From: Neurospora tetraspora
Taxonomy: Eukaryota > Ascomycota > Sordariomycetes > Sordariales > Sordariaceae
Length of the DNA stretch: 64,000 nucleotides
Direction of reading: 5' to 3'
Assembly: GCF_033439725.1 (NCBI RefSeq)
Contig: NW_026944391.1
Coordinates: 868,001-932,000 of the forward strand
Below, in pieces: positions 32,504 to 44,500 of this stretch (position 1 is its first letter; each line of letters starts with the position of its first letter). The notes below the pieces were generated by a model. That model was not told the origin of the DNA and did no database searches. It saw only the letters and a program-made list of their open reading frames with translations. A program made the position numbers and the translations under genes.

Positions 32504-35314
32504 TTTGGTCTTTTTTGCTGAGTGGTTGACTGACGGTTGTGTGTGTTATGTGTGAGGGTAGAAGGAGGACAAAGGTGAACAGTGTTGATGGTGAGAAGGG
32601 TGGTAGAATAATGATGAGAACGTCTGCTGTCTGGTCTGAAACACAAAAGCCAAGATAGGCAAATGGAAGTAATAGAGCGTACCCGACATACATATATATA
32701 TGTTACGGGATCATAGAAAGTAGCACAGCCGAGCCGCTTTGAACATCGGACCAACATGTCTCGGGACCCCCTGCCTACAGTATGCCATGGACTGCGCCCA
32801 AGAGCGAGGAAATCTGCTAGGTAGGTAGGGGCAGGTACCTGGCAGCCCGACAGACAAGCACATAATACATCAGTACTAGTTAGCAGTTTCTGGAATGTAT
32901 GTTACATACTGAACAACCAAGTAGAAAACGGCGAAATACCAATGGAAGGCTCGTCAGCTGTATAGGATGGGGCTGGTGAGATCAGCTAACACAACATGGG
33001 CAGTAGGCATGCACTTGCGCGTACATCCATCTGATTTCCATTTTCAGAGTCAACTGTGCATGGTGAAAGGTACAAGCCCAGCTGTACGTAGGGCACGGGG
33101 TACCTACCTTAGCCACTCTCATCCGTTTTGAACATTGCAGATGTAGGTAAAACGGGTATAGCTATGTGCCATGAGGTGATATCAGACACGCGGCATCCTG
33201 CCCACAGGGCCTGCCTTCTCGGAGTCGGAGTTGAGGCTTAGAAAGACAGACGAAGTTGACAGGGTGACACTTGACAGCCTCCAGTGATTGACATCAGATC
33301 ATCCTTTCATTCTCGGGTATGTCTTGTGAAGATACTTGAAGAAGGGAAGGACGAAAATGGCAAGGGGGGCTAGGAATGTGTGCTTGCGCGTCTCCTTCTC
33401 TCGGGTTTCTATCTTGTACAACCGCAAAAAGAAGGCGGGTAAATATTTCTGAGGGAACTTCATCGGCCAACGACACGCCCTACGAAGTAGATCTTGCTTC
33501 CCGTTTTGGATGACATCGGAGTCTAAACCCAACCAAGAGCGAGTGTATGTGTGTTTGAGGTTCGGCGCCGAGAGGAAAACGAAACGCAAGATGCTGTGGG
33601 AGATGGTGGAGATGTTGGTTGTCAGTTGTCGGTCGTCAGTTGTCAAAAGTGCTTGCTGCATCAGACGAAAGCATCGAGCGATGAAAGCGTCCAGTCTCTC
33701 TCGCAGGTTGAAGTTGTCGTTGGAGATCCATCAGGAGACGCGTAACCCATCTACCCGAAACAGATACTTCAACAAGGGATCAGCAACTTTCCCATCTTTG
33801 AAGGACGACGTTGTATGGCTCAGCTCTTCACACTTCCCTTTCCCTTCCCGTAAGCTCGGGACCGAAGGGACGGAACGGGAGGGTAACAGGGACCCCAAAA
33901 AGAGGTGGTGAGGGGCTGGCGCAGATCCAATGGGAGGCTTTCGAGCTGGGAGCTTCTGATATCAGAAGCCCAACCTCCAGGACTGTGGCTGAGTGGCGTT
34001 TCATAAGTTGGGGAATGTCCGTAACGGCGGGCGAGATGTTACGATTTTCAAGTTGAACGGGATTGCTAACAGCTTGACTTCGGTCAGCGGCCGACACTGC
34101 GCAGGATAATCAGGTGGCGGCGGCTGGTAACGTCCTGCTTGATTCGTTCATCGGGAGTCGGTGTCTTCAATCCGCCGAAGGCTGTCGTCTTCGATCTCGG
34201 TCTCGTGTTTGTTGATGCATATGCGGTTGATACCGCTTTTTCTCATTCAACTAGGTTTTATCCTTCCCTCTTACAGTCTAGCATATCTAGGAGTTACCTC
34301 AAAACTGGGGCGCCATCGCCGCCGGCAGACTTAGCGGACCACTCAAAGCTTGAATGGCAAGCTGGCATGCAAGTGACTCGCAGCGGCTCGAACGGATGAC
34401 ACAACAGCGCAAGCGTCCTAGACTAGAGTAGGCCTAGTTTTTGCGGGTAGATAAAACCCAGTTGAATGAGAATTAGCGGTAGTGGAGGAAGGTTTCCCGG
34501 AGCAGAGTCCACAGTCATCACGTAATAGGGCTGAAAGCCCCCTGAGGGAGGAGAGTGTTAGCGCCTGAACACCCCTGGATCTTCGCAGGGTTCAAATCCC
34601 GATATCGGATTGGGCATTGAATTCAACTCCCGCCCCCCTTCCTCTCTGGAATACCGCAGCTACACCGAGAACGCTGACGACGACTCCAACGGCCCGGTCC
34701 CGAGAATCCATCCTCCTCCAACCTCGCCGCCCTCGTGGCACCAATGCCATTTTGGGATATGCTGAAGGCTTACTTGCAGCATCCCATGCCTCCGAATTAT
34801 TGTTTCAGCTGTACCCTGACAGACGTCTGGTGACGCGGTCCATTACTGTCCTACCAACTCTCGGGCCTCGAGCACCACTTCACTCAGCCTTATAACTGGA
34901 GCCTCTTCATTGCTTACAATACTCCATACTCTACTACCTATCATTTGCTTGCTTGCTATGCTCTTTGTAAGCCAGATAACGGCAATAACTCCCCATACAC
35001 GTCCCAGCAAAACTAAGGACCTGGGACATCTCTCCTTCCTAGTCGGCCTCCCTTGATACTCAGACAAAATCCATCCCTCCAGTCTACAGCAAGTCATATT
35101 CTCTCCCTGCATACATCTGTTGACGATCTGCCTTGGTCCACCGGGACCGGCGCGAAGGGCTGTCCATATCACTCGACAACGGGTATCGACCATCCCATGT
35201 ATCCGTACCGCAATTTCCACAAATCAAAACACTCTCGCCCTCGTCATGCTGAAACGATATCTGTGAGGATGGCTCCTGCCACTCATCCTCCTCTTGGTGT
35301 TGCCGCTGCTGGCT
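32504..35314. other. Intergenic 2.8 kb, no gene seen
   Basis: This space lies upstream of the GPI-protein gene and downstream of the DBF2-type kinase gene. The short frames on both strands have no domain. A tRNA-like B box (GGGTTCAAATCCC at about 34590) occurs, but no tRNA can be folded around it. Confidence 0.5.
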
Positions 35315-37513
35315 CTACAGCATCGTACCAAAAGTGTTGCTTTCCTCAAATGGAATTGGCTTCCTCGGACTCGCGCCATCATCCGTCGCCGGCTTGCGAT
35401 GACGGAACGTGAACCCGACGAACAAGCTCTTGTTCATCTCCTCGCCACGCTCAGCCAAACCCTCGAGGGCTTGCTGCTTCTCATGCACCTCCTTGTATTT
35501 GGCCATGTCAGCCTCGTTGCTGAAGTCGTCAAAGTAGCCGGCATCAGTTTCCGAGTCCAGCTCGGGCACGAACGGAGCCTTAGTCTCGCGCAGAATGGCC
35601 CAGTCGACCTCGGCAAAGTAATGGTGGGCAAAAATATCCTTAATGTTGTTGAAGCGCCGCGATCGGGAGTTGATGCAGCTATAACCTGGTTAGCATCTAC
35701 ACTCCACATGTTCTTGTCACAATGTACTTACGTCGTGATGAAGCTCCATGTCCGGTTGCTGAGGAAGTAGTTGGGATCTTCCCAGACCGGACGCTTGAGA
35801 ACCTCCTTCCAGTGCTTGAGATTGCGCCAAGTCTCGTCTGCGGTAGATCCAGCAAAAGGCGGGAAACCTGTCAGAGCCTCAAACAGCATGCAACCCAGAC
35901 TCCAGTAATCGACGGTATAGTCGTACTCCTCGCCCCTCAGCACCTCAGGGGCCATGTAGTCTGGAGATCCGACAATCGACTTGGCGTAGTTGGTATCCCG
36001 ATCACGCATTGTCCGGTAGCCCTCTCTTCTCTCGGCAACGGTTCGCTGGTCCATCGGCTTGCCAAACGGCACCGAGGTCTCAGATGCCTTCTCCAAGCGA
36101 ATCCTCATCGACTCGATCTTGGCAGGGGCAAGGAAACCAGCCGCCAGACCAAAGTCGGTGAGCTTGACGTGACCAGTCGAGTCAACCAGGAAGTTCTCCG
36201 GCTTGAGATCGCGATGAATGTAACCCAGCTGATGAAGCGCATCGACCGCGCAAAACATCTCGGCGATGTAGAAGCGAGCGTGCCGGTTCGAGAGAACGCC
36301 AGTATTGTTCAACAAGGTGCGGAAATCGCCTCCCGGGACGTACTCCATGGCAAGATAAATGTTCTTGTCGTCTTGGAAGGAGTACAGCAAGCGTACCAGC
36401 CAATCGCTCTTGGCGGTTGTCAAGATGTCTCGCTCCGTCAGCACATGTCGCACCTCGTCCAGCTTGAACAGCAACTTCTTGCTCATCACCTTGAGCGCGC
36501 AAACCTCCTTGGTGTCCTTCTTCTGGGCCAAAAAGACCTGTCCGTATCCACCTTGGCCGACCTGGGTAAGGATTTGGAAGTCGCCCTGGCGCAGTCTCAC
36601 TCGTCGCTTGCGGAGATTAGCACGTTCCCGACCAGCGTACTTGTGCCACATCTGCTTGTACGTCTCCTCGTCGGTCTCGGGTGGTGGAGGGAATTCGGCC
36701 TTGAAGGCATTCAGACGGTTTTGTCGTTGTCCGACATAGGTGAGCAAGTCAAAGTAGTAGTCGAGGAAGTCTATCAACAATTAGCAACAGCGAGAGCAAC
36801 ATCATGACATGGTCCTTACACAGCTGGGTCACATTGACCAGTCGCTTGACATTGGGCTTGTTTAGTAGCTCGCGCTCCTCGGGAGTGAGTCCCCTCGACG
36901 TGTTAAATCTCTTGACTGTGGGTGAGGCGCGCTCCCTCGTCTGGTAAAGCTCCTGTCGGGAGAGGGCAGCATGGCTGCGCTGATATGTTGGCTCACTGGC
37001 AGGGTCGCGGGGGTCGCGGGTCACGACTGGTGGTGTGTTCTCCTGGTTCTGTTCCCTTTCCTTTCTCCTGGGCGTGGGCACAGGGTATGGTTTCGGCAAG
37101 TTCTTGTCCACCTGCTTGTGGATGACACTAACAACACTGCCATTGCCCGTGAGGTCCTCAAAGGTATCATCGTCCACGTCTTTGAGGTTGCTCTTTCCAG
37201 GCGAGAGAGGTGTGGCCACACTCTGGGGACGACCGAGCTTAATGGGACTGTCGAGGGCACTTGGTGTGCCGAGCTTGGATGCTGTCCCGAGCTTGGATGA
37301 CGTCGCGAGCTTGGTGGGCGTTGAAAGCTTCATAGACTCAAACGCCGCAGGCAGCTCATTGGCGCCAGGCGGGAGGGTCCTCTTGCTGGGACTCCCCTGG
37401 GGTGTGCTGACGGGGTTGACGAAGCTCGAGGTGCCCGCCTTCATGGGGGTCTGCGGCCTGGTACCATCCTGCTTCCCGCCGCTGGGAAAGAAGTTTGTTA
37501 TGTAGCTAGACAT
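35315..37513 (-). CDS. dbf-2: DBF2/Sid2-type NDR protein kinase
   Basis: Exons 37513-36820, 36770-35732 and 35678-35315 give 698 aa with phases agreeing. The N-terminal 230 residues are Ser/Thr/Pro-rich with many TP and SP sites. Residues 232-300 (YFLDYYFDLLTYVGQRQNRL) are the Mob1-binding region. The kinase domain has G-loop GQGGYGQV (about 305), K325, HRD with D419, DFG at 437-439, the long insert typical of NDR kinases, and the activation-loop GSPDYMAPE (S500). The C-terminal hydrophobic motif FVGFTF has T668 as the likely phosphosite. This is the Dbf2 of the mitotic exit network, Sid2 in fission yeast and SidB in Aspergillus, which drives septation with Mob1. It is distinct from the COT1/Orb6 branch. 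Divergent with the WBP11-like gene. Confidence 0.92.
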
Positions 37514-38670
37514 GACTGAAAGTGATGCCAGATAGCACCAGAGTCAAGGTAGCAAGAATAGGGGGAAAGTACTCCTTTAATGTGCTGTCCTCGCGGGCAC
37601 GGGCACGGATCCCAAGTCCAGAAACGGAGCAAGGTAGGGCTGACTTGCTTGGGCGATCTCAGCCTCCACCTGCAGTAGCGGACAGGCAGCGGTACAGGGG
37701 AACACCGTGAGGATGGATAGCGAGTCGGGAGTCAGTCGGTGTGCTGCTGGAGTCGTCCCGTCTCCTGTATCTGTACTGTCCGCGCGGCTGCAAGGCAAGA
37801 CAAGCGAAGCAGGGCCGCGGTGGGAAGCTTGGATGAATGAAGCAGGAGGATAAATGGATGATTAGAGTGCTGGGTTGCCAGATGCAACAATACCCGTGGG
37901 TAGGTGGGTATGGGGACTGCAAGAGGCAGCTGAAAACAAGCTGAGATGGGGTCGCGATATTGGAATGGTGTCAGAAGTACTGGTCTTGGTATGTTGTAGA
38001 AGTACTGTGTACAATGCTGTTGACTGTTGTTGACGTTGGGGGAGTGAGCTTGTCGCGATGCCGTGTCCGTGGTGTTGTCCCTTTTTTGCAAGAGGTTGTT
38101 GTTGTCAGAGGACAGAAACGGATCTTGGTCGCCAGCGGAAACCGAAAATTAAATCATGCAATTCCTTCATGGAAAACAAGCAACAGCGACGGGCAAGTGC
38201 AGCAATCAAGTTCTCCCTGGCAATTGGGCAGGCGCGGCTGGATGGGCAGGAGCGGGCAGAGAGGCAGAGAGACCTGAGAGATCCAAGGGAAAAAGGCGGG
38301 GCAAATATCAACAAGCGGATGACAGTCGCAGCAGAAACCCCGGCAACGGCCATTCACCATGGGAATTGGGTGTCAGTGGGTGCGGTACAGTGGCCCTTTG
38401 GGTGCCAATGGCTCCCCAGTGGCTCCCCAATGGCCCCAAATCGCGGGGTCTTTTCGACCGCGACTCCTTGGACCGCGCTGAAATGTTCTTGGCAGCCGTG
38501 CACTAACGCGTCATTCCGCTCCAGAAAGCTCCATCCGTTAAATTGCGGTGCCACGCTTCCGTCTTCCACTTGTCCATCTTTTTGTGCCATCACCAGTCGA
38601 GCATAGGTACCGGCTACACCACCAAGAACGACTCTTTCTATCGAGATAAACAACACATAGTACCGCCGCA
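37514..38670. promoter_or_regulatory. Divergent promoter region, dbf-2 and WBP11-like
   Basis: This 1.16-kb space separates two start codons facing away from each other and so holds both promoters. A short duplicated GTGGCTCCCCA-type motif occurs at about 38408-38428. No other element was recognised. Confidence 0.5.
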
Positions 38671-39530
38671 ATGCCCAAGGAGAAAAACTACAACCCAGTC
38701 CAAGCCCAGCGCAAAGCTGACAAGGCCAAGGAAATCAAGAAGGGTAAGTGGAAAGACAAGGCGACATTTGGATCCTACGCGCAAGCGATACTAACAGCAA
38801 CCCACATCGCACAGGAAAGGCGCAGCAGCAGGCAAAGCGAAATGAACAGCTCGCGAGACGAAATCCAGAAAAAATCCAGCAGCAGATCGACGACCTAAAA
38901 AAGATCAAGGAAAAGGAGGGCAAGCTCACCTCCCACGAAGAGCAGGTCCTCGAGGCCCTCGAAAAGGATCTCAAGGCTGTCAAGAAGGCTAGAGAGGCAC
39001 TAGGCGACAAAGCGCCCACCTTCGGCCACGGACCACGACGCAATGGAGCCCTCGGAAAGCGACGACGCGAGGACGAAGAGTCTAGCGACAGCGACGTGCC
39101 CCAAGATGTCAAGAGGATACCGATGCCACGCGACACTCCCCCGCCTATTCCCAAGGACGTTCTAGACGAGTGGTATGCCAAGCGCAGGGCAAAGCGGGCT
39201 GCGAACGCGAACCACGAGCCAGTCGGCGAAGGCAGAGGACACCAACAGCAGCAACAGGGAGACCAGAAGACCGAGAAGCCAAAGGCTCCTGTGGTCGAGG
39301 TCAAGACTGTCTACGAGGCCAAGCCAATGGTCCGCGATCTTAAAAAGGAGGCCGTGAGCGCATTCGTACCAACAAATGTCCTGCTGAAGCTGGAAAAGGG
39401 CAAGGGCAAGGGAGGTCTTATGGAACCAGAAGAAGCCGACGAACTCGAGAGGGCCGGTTACCTGAAGACCTCCCAGAGCGCCGGTCCACGTGGAGTTACC
39501 ATGGAAGAGGCGGAAGAAGAAGAAGACTAG
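38671..39530 (+). CDS. WBP11-like splicing factor
   Basis: Exons 38671-38743 and 38815-39530 give 262 aa. The start, MPKEKNYNPVQAQRKADKAKEIKK, then KGKAQQQAKRNEQLARRNPEKI, is the Wbp11 N-terminal domain, found in a nuclear protein of the spliceosome (human WBP11/SNP70, which binds PQBP1). The intron interrupts the conserved KKGKA stretch in phase 1. A coiled coil follows (about 45-80), then an acidic Ser/Glu stretch (EDEESSDSD), a PPIP-type Pro motif in PRDTPPPIPKDVL (the family's WW-ligand type), and a C-terminal Glu-rich end. It is shorter than animal WBP11 (about 640 aa) because the long Pro-rich tail is missing, as in other fungi. Confidence 0.82.
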
Positions 39531-40858
39531 ATGCCGCATCGAAACCTTTCCGAGGGCGAATAGGAGTCTGGCATTTTATGGTTCATCATAATCGACATGA
39601 TACCAACACATCAAACCATGCGCTTCGGCACGTGTTTACTGCCGAGAAACTCGGGGCTAACCAACCTGATGGAATAAGCTCCGCCTTGGCATTCAAGAGT
39701 CGAGACCTATGCAGCACACACTTCGCCCGAGTCCGCCGTTTAGCATGAAATAGCCCGTTGGCATTTCAGCCAGAGAAAGGAATGGACAGTGCCAATTTTC
39801 CTTGTTTAGCCCAGCAACGGCTTGTCGTGGAGAAAGAACAACCTTTGAGGCACCGGCCTAGGCATTTCGGCAGGGCGCCAGCAAAAGAAGGAACACAATC
39901 CGGCACCGGTGCCTGGAATCAACCATTCTAGCGGTTCCTGCTGCATGGTACCCCCCAGTCGGCAAGCCCTAGCTTCGTCGTTGGAGGGCTCCGAGTTAGG
40001 TGAGGAACACAGCCTGACCGAAAGCCTCAGTTACCCAGCAGGGTTCTTAGCCTTTATCCCCGCAAGCGAGCGTGGAGTTCTGCAAGGGTTCGATATATCG
40101 CCAATCACTCTTTGAGTACTATCTGTCAAACAGGCGCAGAATGACGGGAAGGGGACCGTTGGCATCTGTCAACGCCCCTGGGCCACGGACGGGAATAATA
40201 CCGATTAGTGACGGTTGGTGACACAGACGTGATTTGGTGACCCATTCCGGAGTAAAATAAAGCATTCGAGCTGAGGGATTGTTCCATCGTTCGAACTGCC
40301 TGCAAGTGCAAGAGGAGGTGATATTGTGGCTCATACGTAGCAGTGATTTGCACCCCTAGAGACTTTAGCTCAGTCTCACTTTGTCCAAATAAGCTTTAGG
40401 CTCACAGTCCAAGAACCAACTTGCAGGGGGTCCAAAGGGTGGCATTGTCCACTTACAAGGAGTTGAGTCCACATGTGCACACGGTCTTACATCAGCCATT
40501 CATTCTTCGCGATCTTCGAACGGACGGGAGTAGCAGAAGTGGGCGCATACAAGCTTTTGGGCCTTTTTTTTCCTTTCTTTGCCGAACGATCACCCCGTGC
40601 GTCAGTGACAACACTGTGGAGACTTTTTTTTTTCAAAGCTACCTTTACCGAGGAGCAAACAAAAAGACGTGTTTGATCTCGTCCCGTTGTGTTGTGACAG
40701 GTAACAACCCTTCCCGTTTCGTTTTGTCAAAAGTGTTTCATCAGTGTAGGAACTCGAAAATCTGTAGGGACGTCCTTACAAGACCTTTTCGTTTTCTTCT
40801 CCCTCCTGTCTTGTCGTGAGAAACAGCATCCAATCATACCTCTACTCACCACCACATC
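39531..40858. other. Intergenic, promoter side of transporter gene
   Basis: This 1.3-kb space holds the 3' end region of the WBP11-like gene and the promoter of the transporter. Poly-T runs occur at 40565-40572 and 40624-40633. No gene was recognised. Confidence 0.5.
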
Positions 40859-43164
40859 ATGACGAGTAGTTCCTTCCCTCATCGCCCGCCAGGCGCGGAC
40901 GAGGTCGGTCCCGGTCGATCCGTCGACGACCATGCCCTCAACCCAGCAGTACCAACAACAACAGACTACCAAACTATAACAAAGCCACCACAAACCGCGA
41001 ACCCAAACCCAGATACCAAGCTCAAAATGCCAGAAACCGCCGCCACACGAAAAGCACAAGTCGTCCCCCTCCTAGGAAGCCACGACGAACCCGAACCCGA
41101 AGCCAGCAGCAGCAGCAGCGCCGCAAGCAGCAGCCGACCATCAGATGAAAACCAGCACAACACCTCCATCGACTCCCTCGCCCCTCTAACCCCCGGGCTG
41201 ATCCCCGCCAACCAACACCACAACTCCTCCTTTGTTGAGGAAGACGATCTCACCACGGGAAAATACGCCCTCCGCTCCTGGCTCACCGTCCTCGGCGCCT
41301 GGCTGGCCATCTTCTCCTCCTTCGGACTCCTGACGGTGCTGTCGATATGCCAGAACTACGTGTCTGCTGGGGACAACGAGGAGCAAGTGGCGAGCATCAG
41401 CGAAGGGACGCTCGCTTGGGTTTTCTCCCTTTACTTTGTGGTTAGTCTGGGGTTGGGGATGTACGTGGGCCCGTTGTCGGATCGGTTTGGGGCGCGGTGG
41501 ATGGTTCTGTCTGGGACGGTGTTTTTGGGGGTGGGGATGGTGGTTTTGGCTTGTAGGAGTGGTGAGTTTCTTTTCTCTGTTGGTCTGGTCTGGTCTGGGT
41601 GGGGGTGTTTAAGAGGGTCGAGAGGACCCGACCAGAGGGAGAGTCGGGGGTTTAGTTATGGAAGAGAAAGCTAAGGTGGTGGGTGGGACGTGAGGGTTGA
41701 AAAGACAGGTGTGACAGAATGAATGGTATAAGCGACATGGTGCTAACAATGGTTAAATCAGAAACATGGGCCATCCTCCTCGCCTTCGGCATCCTCTCCG
41801 GCCTAACCTCCACCTTCCTCTTCATCCCCTCTCTCGTAACCATCCACCAATTCTTCAGCCGCTCTCCGCGCTACTACACCTTCGCGACCAGCCTCGCCAC
41901 CACCGCCGGTCCCACCGCCGGCATCGTCTTCCCCTATGCCACTCGCAACCTCTTCCATGAGGTCAATTGGCCATGGACCATCCGCACCCTCGGTCTGATC
42001 TGCTTCTTCCTGGCGGTGATCGCCAACTTCCTGATTCGCTCTCCTCCTTTTGTGCCGACGTCCCCTGCTTCATCTTCTTTGGGGAAGAAGGGGAAGAAGT
42101 CGCGGACTCCTTCACCACCACCTGGCTCTTCTGCCTCCTCGGCCTCTTCTTCGGCTTCTGATAATTCTACGACCCCCATGGTGGTCGGCGGGCCCTCGGC
42201 TATCATCACCCCCTCAGCATCAGCAAGACCAGCCCTAGTAGGAAAGCTGGCCTCTGCCCCCCACCCCTCCCTCACCCCCTTCTTCTTCTCTTCCCCCTCC
42301 TCCTACACCCTCCTCTTCCTCTCTCTCCTGCTGATCCACCTATCAATCTACACAACAACCACCTACCTCTCCGCCACTTCCCTCTTTTCCCAAGGTTATT
42401 CGCACAGCTTTACTTTTCGGACTAGCACTCTCGTAGTAAACATTTCCTCCATTGGCGGTCGGTTACTCGCTGGGCTGCTGGCTTCTGGTTCGCCGTTCTG
42501 GTCATCTTCTTCTGCCTCTACTAAGCCCCCCTCCAAGGCCGGCGGGATGTTGAAAGGCTTGGGGGCATTCAACACCACCATCTTGTTCTCCCTCCTCGCC
42601 ACCCTCTCCCTCCTCGCGGTCCTGCTACCACCAATCCTGCACCCCGGACGAGTGGGCATGTCCCCCAGTCGCTTCACCGCTTTCGCCGTCCTCTTCGGCC
42701 TCTCCAGCGGCGCTGTTTTGGGGTTGGAACCCGTTTTGGTTTCCCTTGTCTGCGGTACCAACAACAACAACAGCAAGACTCAATTTGGACAGTACTTCGG
42801 CACTCTGTATACCATAATCAGCCTAGCAAGCATAGCCGGCATCCCCATCGGCTCGCACCTCATCAACGCCTGCCGGGGCATGTACTGGGGACTGGTGGTG
42901 TTTGTTGGTGTCTCCTTTGGGGTGGGCATGTTAGGCCTTTTGCTGGTACGCCGAAGTGTCGTCAACCAGACAGGGGATAATAAGAAGGGGAAGAAGAGTG
43001 CAGCGGCGGCGGCGGTAGCGGGTGATGACGAAAGGATTGATGACGGACTAAGGGGGTTCGAGTGGAAGAAGTTGTCGTTGTGGAAGGAGAGGAAGACTTG
43101 GAGTGAGTTGACAGAAAGGGTGGGGAGGAGTTGGGGGGAGGTTTGGGGTTTGGAGAGAGTTTAA
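40859..43164 (+). CDS. MFS transporter, monocarboxylate permease-like
   Basis: Exons 40859-41561 and 41762-43164 give 701 aa; the 200-nt intron has donor GTGAGT and acceptor ATCAG. The first 140 residues are hydrophilic. Twelve membrane segments follow, beginning RSWLTVLGAWLAIFSSFGLL. The loop after TM2, GPLSDRFGARWMVL, is the MFS motif A (GxxxDRxGxR). A Ser/Pro-rich loop of about 70 residues (LGKKGKKSRTPSPPP) separates the two halves, as in the fungal Mch-type monocarboxylate transporter group. The substrate cannot be inferred, and most fungal Mch proteins do not transport monocarboxylates. An internal ATG at about residue 57 is a possible alternative start. The C-terminus has an Ala-rich, charged tail. 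Confidence 0.82.
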
Positions 43165-44500
43165 TACGAACGTTCGATATGGGTCTGTCTCTCTCTCACG
43201 CCTTGGTAAATGAATTTTTCCTTTTGTTCATGTATTTTTACGCTTTACGTTTGTTGCGGTGCATGACGGATGAAGCGGTTTCAAAGGAACGGTTTGCATG
43301 GCTTCGGGTTTTTTTTATCACGGGGAAGATGGGGCCAGCATTTTATAGACTGGTCTGGAGCATTTATCATGAAGCATATATAGCCTTTTCACTACGAGTT
43401 TTCTCCGTCAATATCACAAACCTTAAAACACGCCTTGTTCCTCATCGTAGGGTCGATTTGTGACACCGAGTTCGTCGTTGCAGGCACTCTTGACATGAGA
43501 ACTCTCAAGATACAGTAACCATCTACCCTCGTGACTCGGTTAAATCCAGCTCAAATAGTAGTCACCGCGGAAGCAACGCCAGATTTGCATGATATCCTCC
43601 ATTGATGGTATCTACCTATCGTAAACAACAATCCAGCCAGAAAAGAGCAAGTGTGTGTAAGAAGAAGAATTGTGGGTATCATCATCTTTCTCGTATATGG
43701 ACAAAAAGCATAAACGTGCGAGACTTGAAAATTCGGCCCAGCCATCCACGTCATTGAGCATCAAGCAAACATCGCCAGTGGACCGGTAGCAGCGAGGCTC
43801 GTCCGTCAAGTCCCGTCCTTATCATCTCATCTCCTTCCTCTTCTTCTCTTTGACTGTCGACATTGTCAATCAAAGAACGCTCGAAGCAAATGTATGTGTT
43901 CTCCCGAAGTTGCCTTGGTTTATCCTATATCTTCCGCTGCGATCGCGCTCTTCTTCGCTGAATAGCCGGGGTCCTCCTACCCATTTTATAGTTGGCAGGT
44001 TGAAATTCCCGGCCGAAAATCGCTGGCAATGCTGTCTTCTCGCTTTCCGAGTCTCCTCAACATTGTCACCAAGCTGATGGGAATGCTGGTGTGTGTCTCG
44101 AACTTCTCGTCTCCTTCTTTCCCCGTCCCTCCTGGCCCTCTCGTTCCATCACCGTCAATCCGCCTCCTTCCTCTATCAACCCTTGCGTACCATGAAATGA
44201 GATGTGCGTGGGAGAAAATGCTCAGAAAAGCTGTCGTTCGAAAACCGACAGCTCAAACAACCGTACCGTTTCCTCCGGCCAGAGTAAATAGCAAAAATCA
44301 AGACCGTCTATGCCATTGCCACACCGTAATGCCCCATTGCCTTGTGTGATTTCAAAGCCACCGATTGCTGCAGCATTCAAAGAGAAAATCCATAACAAAA
44401 TAAACCAATAGAGAAAACCATCCAAAAACGAGATATATCGCGAGAAAACTTGTCATCAAAATAATCCATAAAACGATGTCGCTGTATCGTAGCCTCCACA
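43165..44500. other. Intergenic between convergent transporter and nit-2
   Basis: This 1.3-kb space should contain both 3' untranslated regions. Short ORFs on both strands have no domain. No further element was recognised. Confidence 0.55.

Noticed and set aside
34470-34610. tRNA-like A and B boxes (GGGTTCAAATCCC)
   Set aside because: No acceptor or T stem can be formed, boxes are too far apart for a tRNA and no T-run follows.
35722-36807. 361-codon + strand frame opposite the kinase domain of dbf-2
   Set aside because: Exactly antisense to a strongly conserved kinase, no domain of its own; long antisense frames are common opposite GC-rich codon use.
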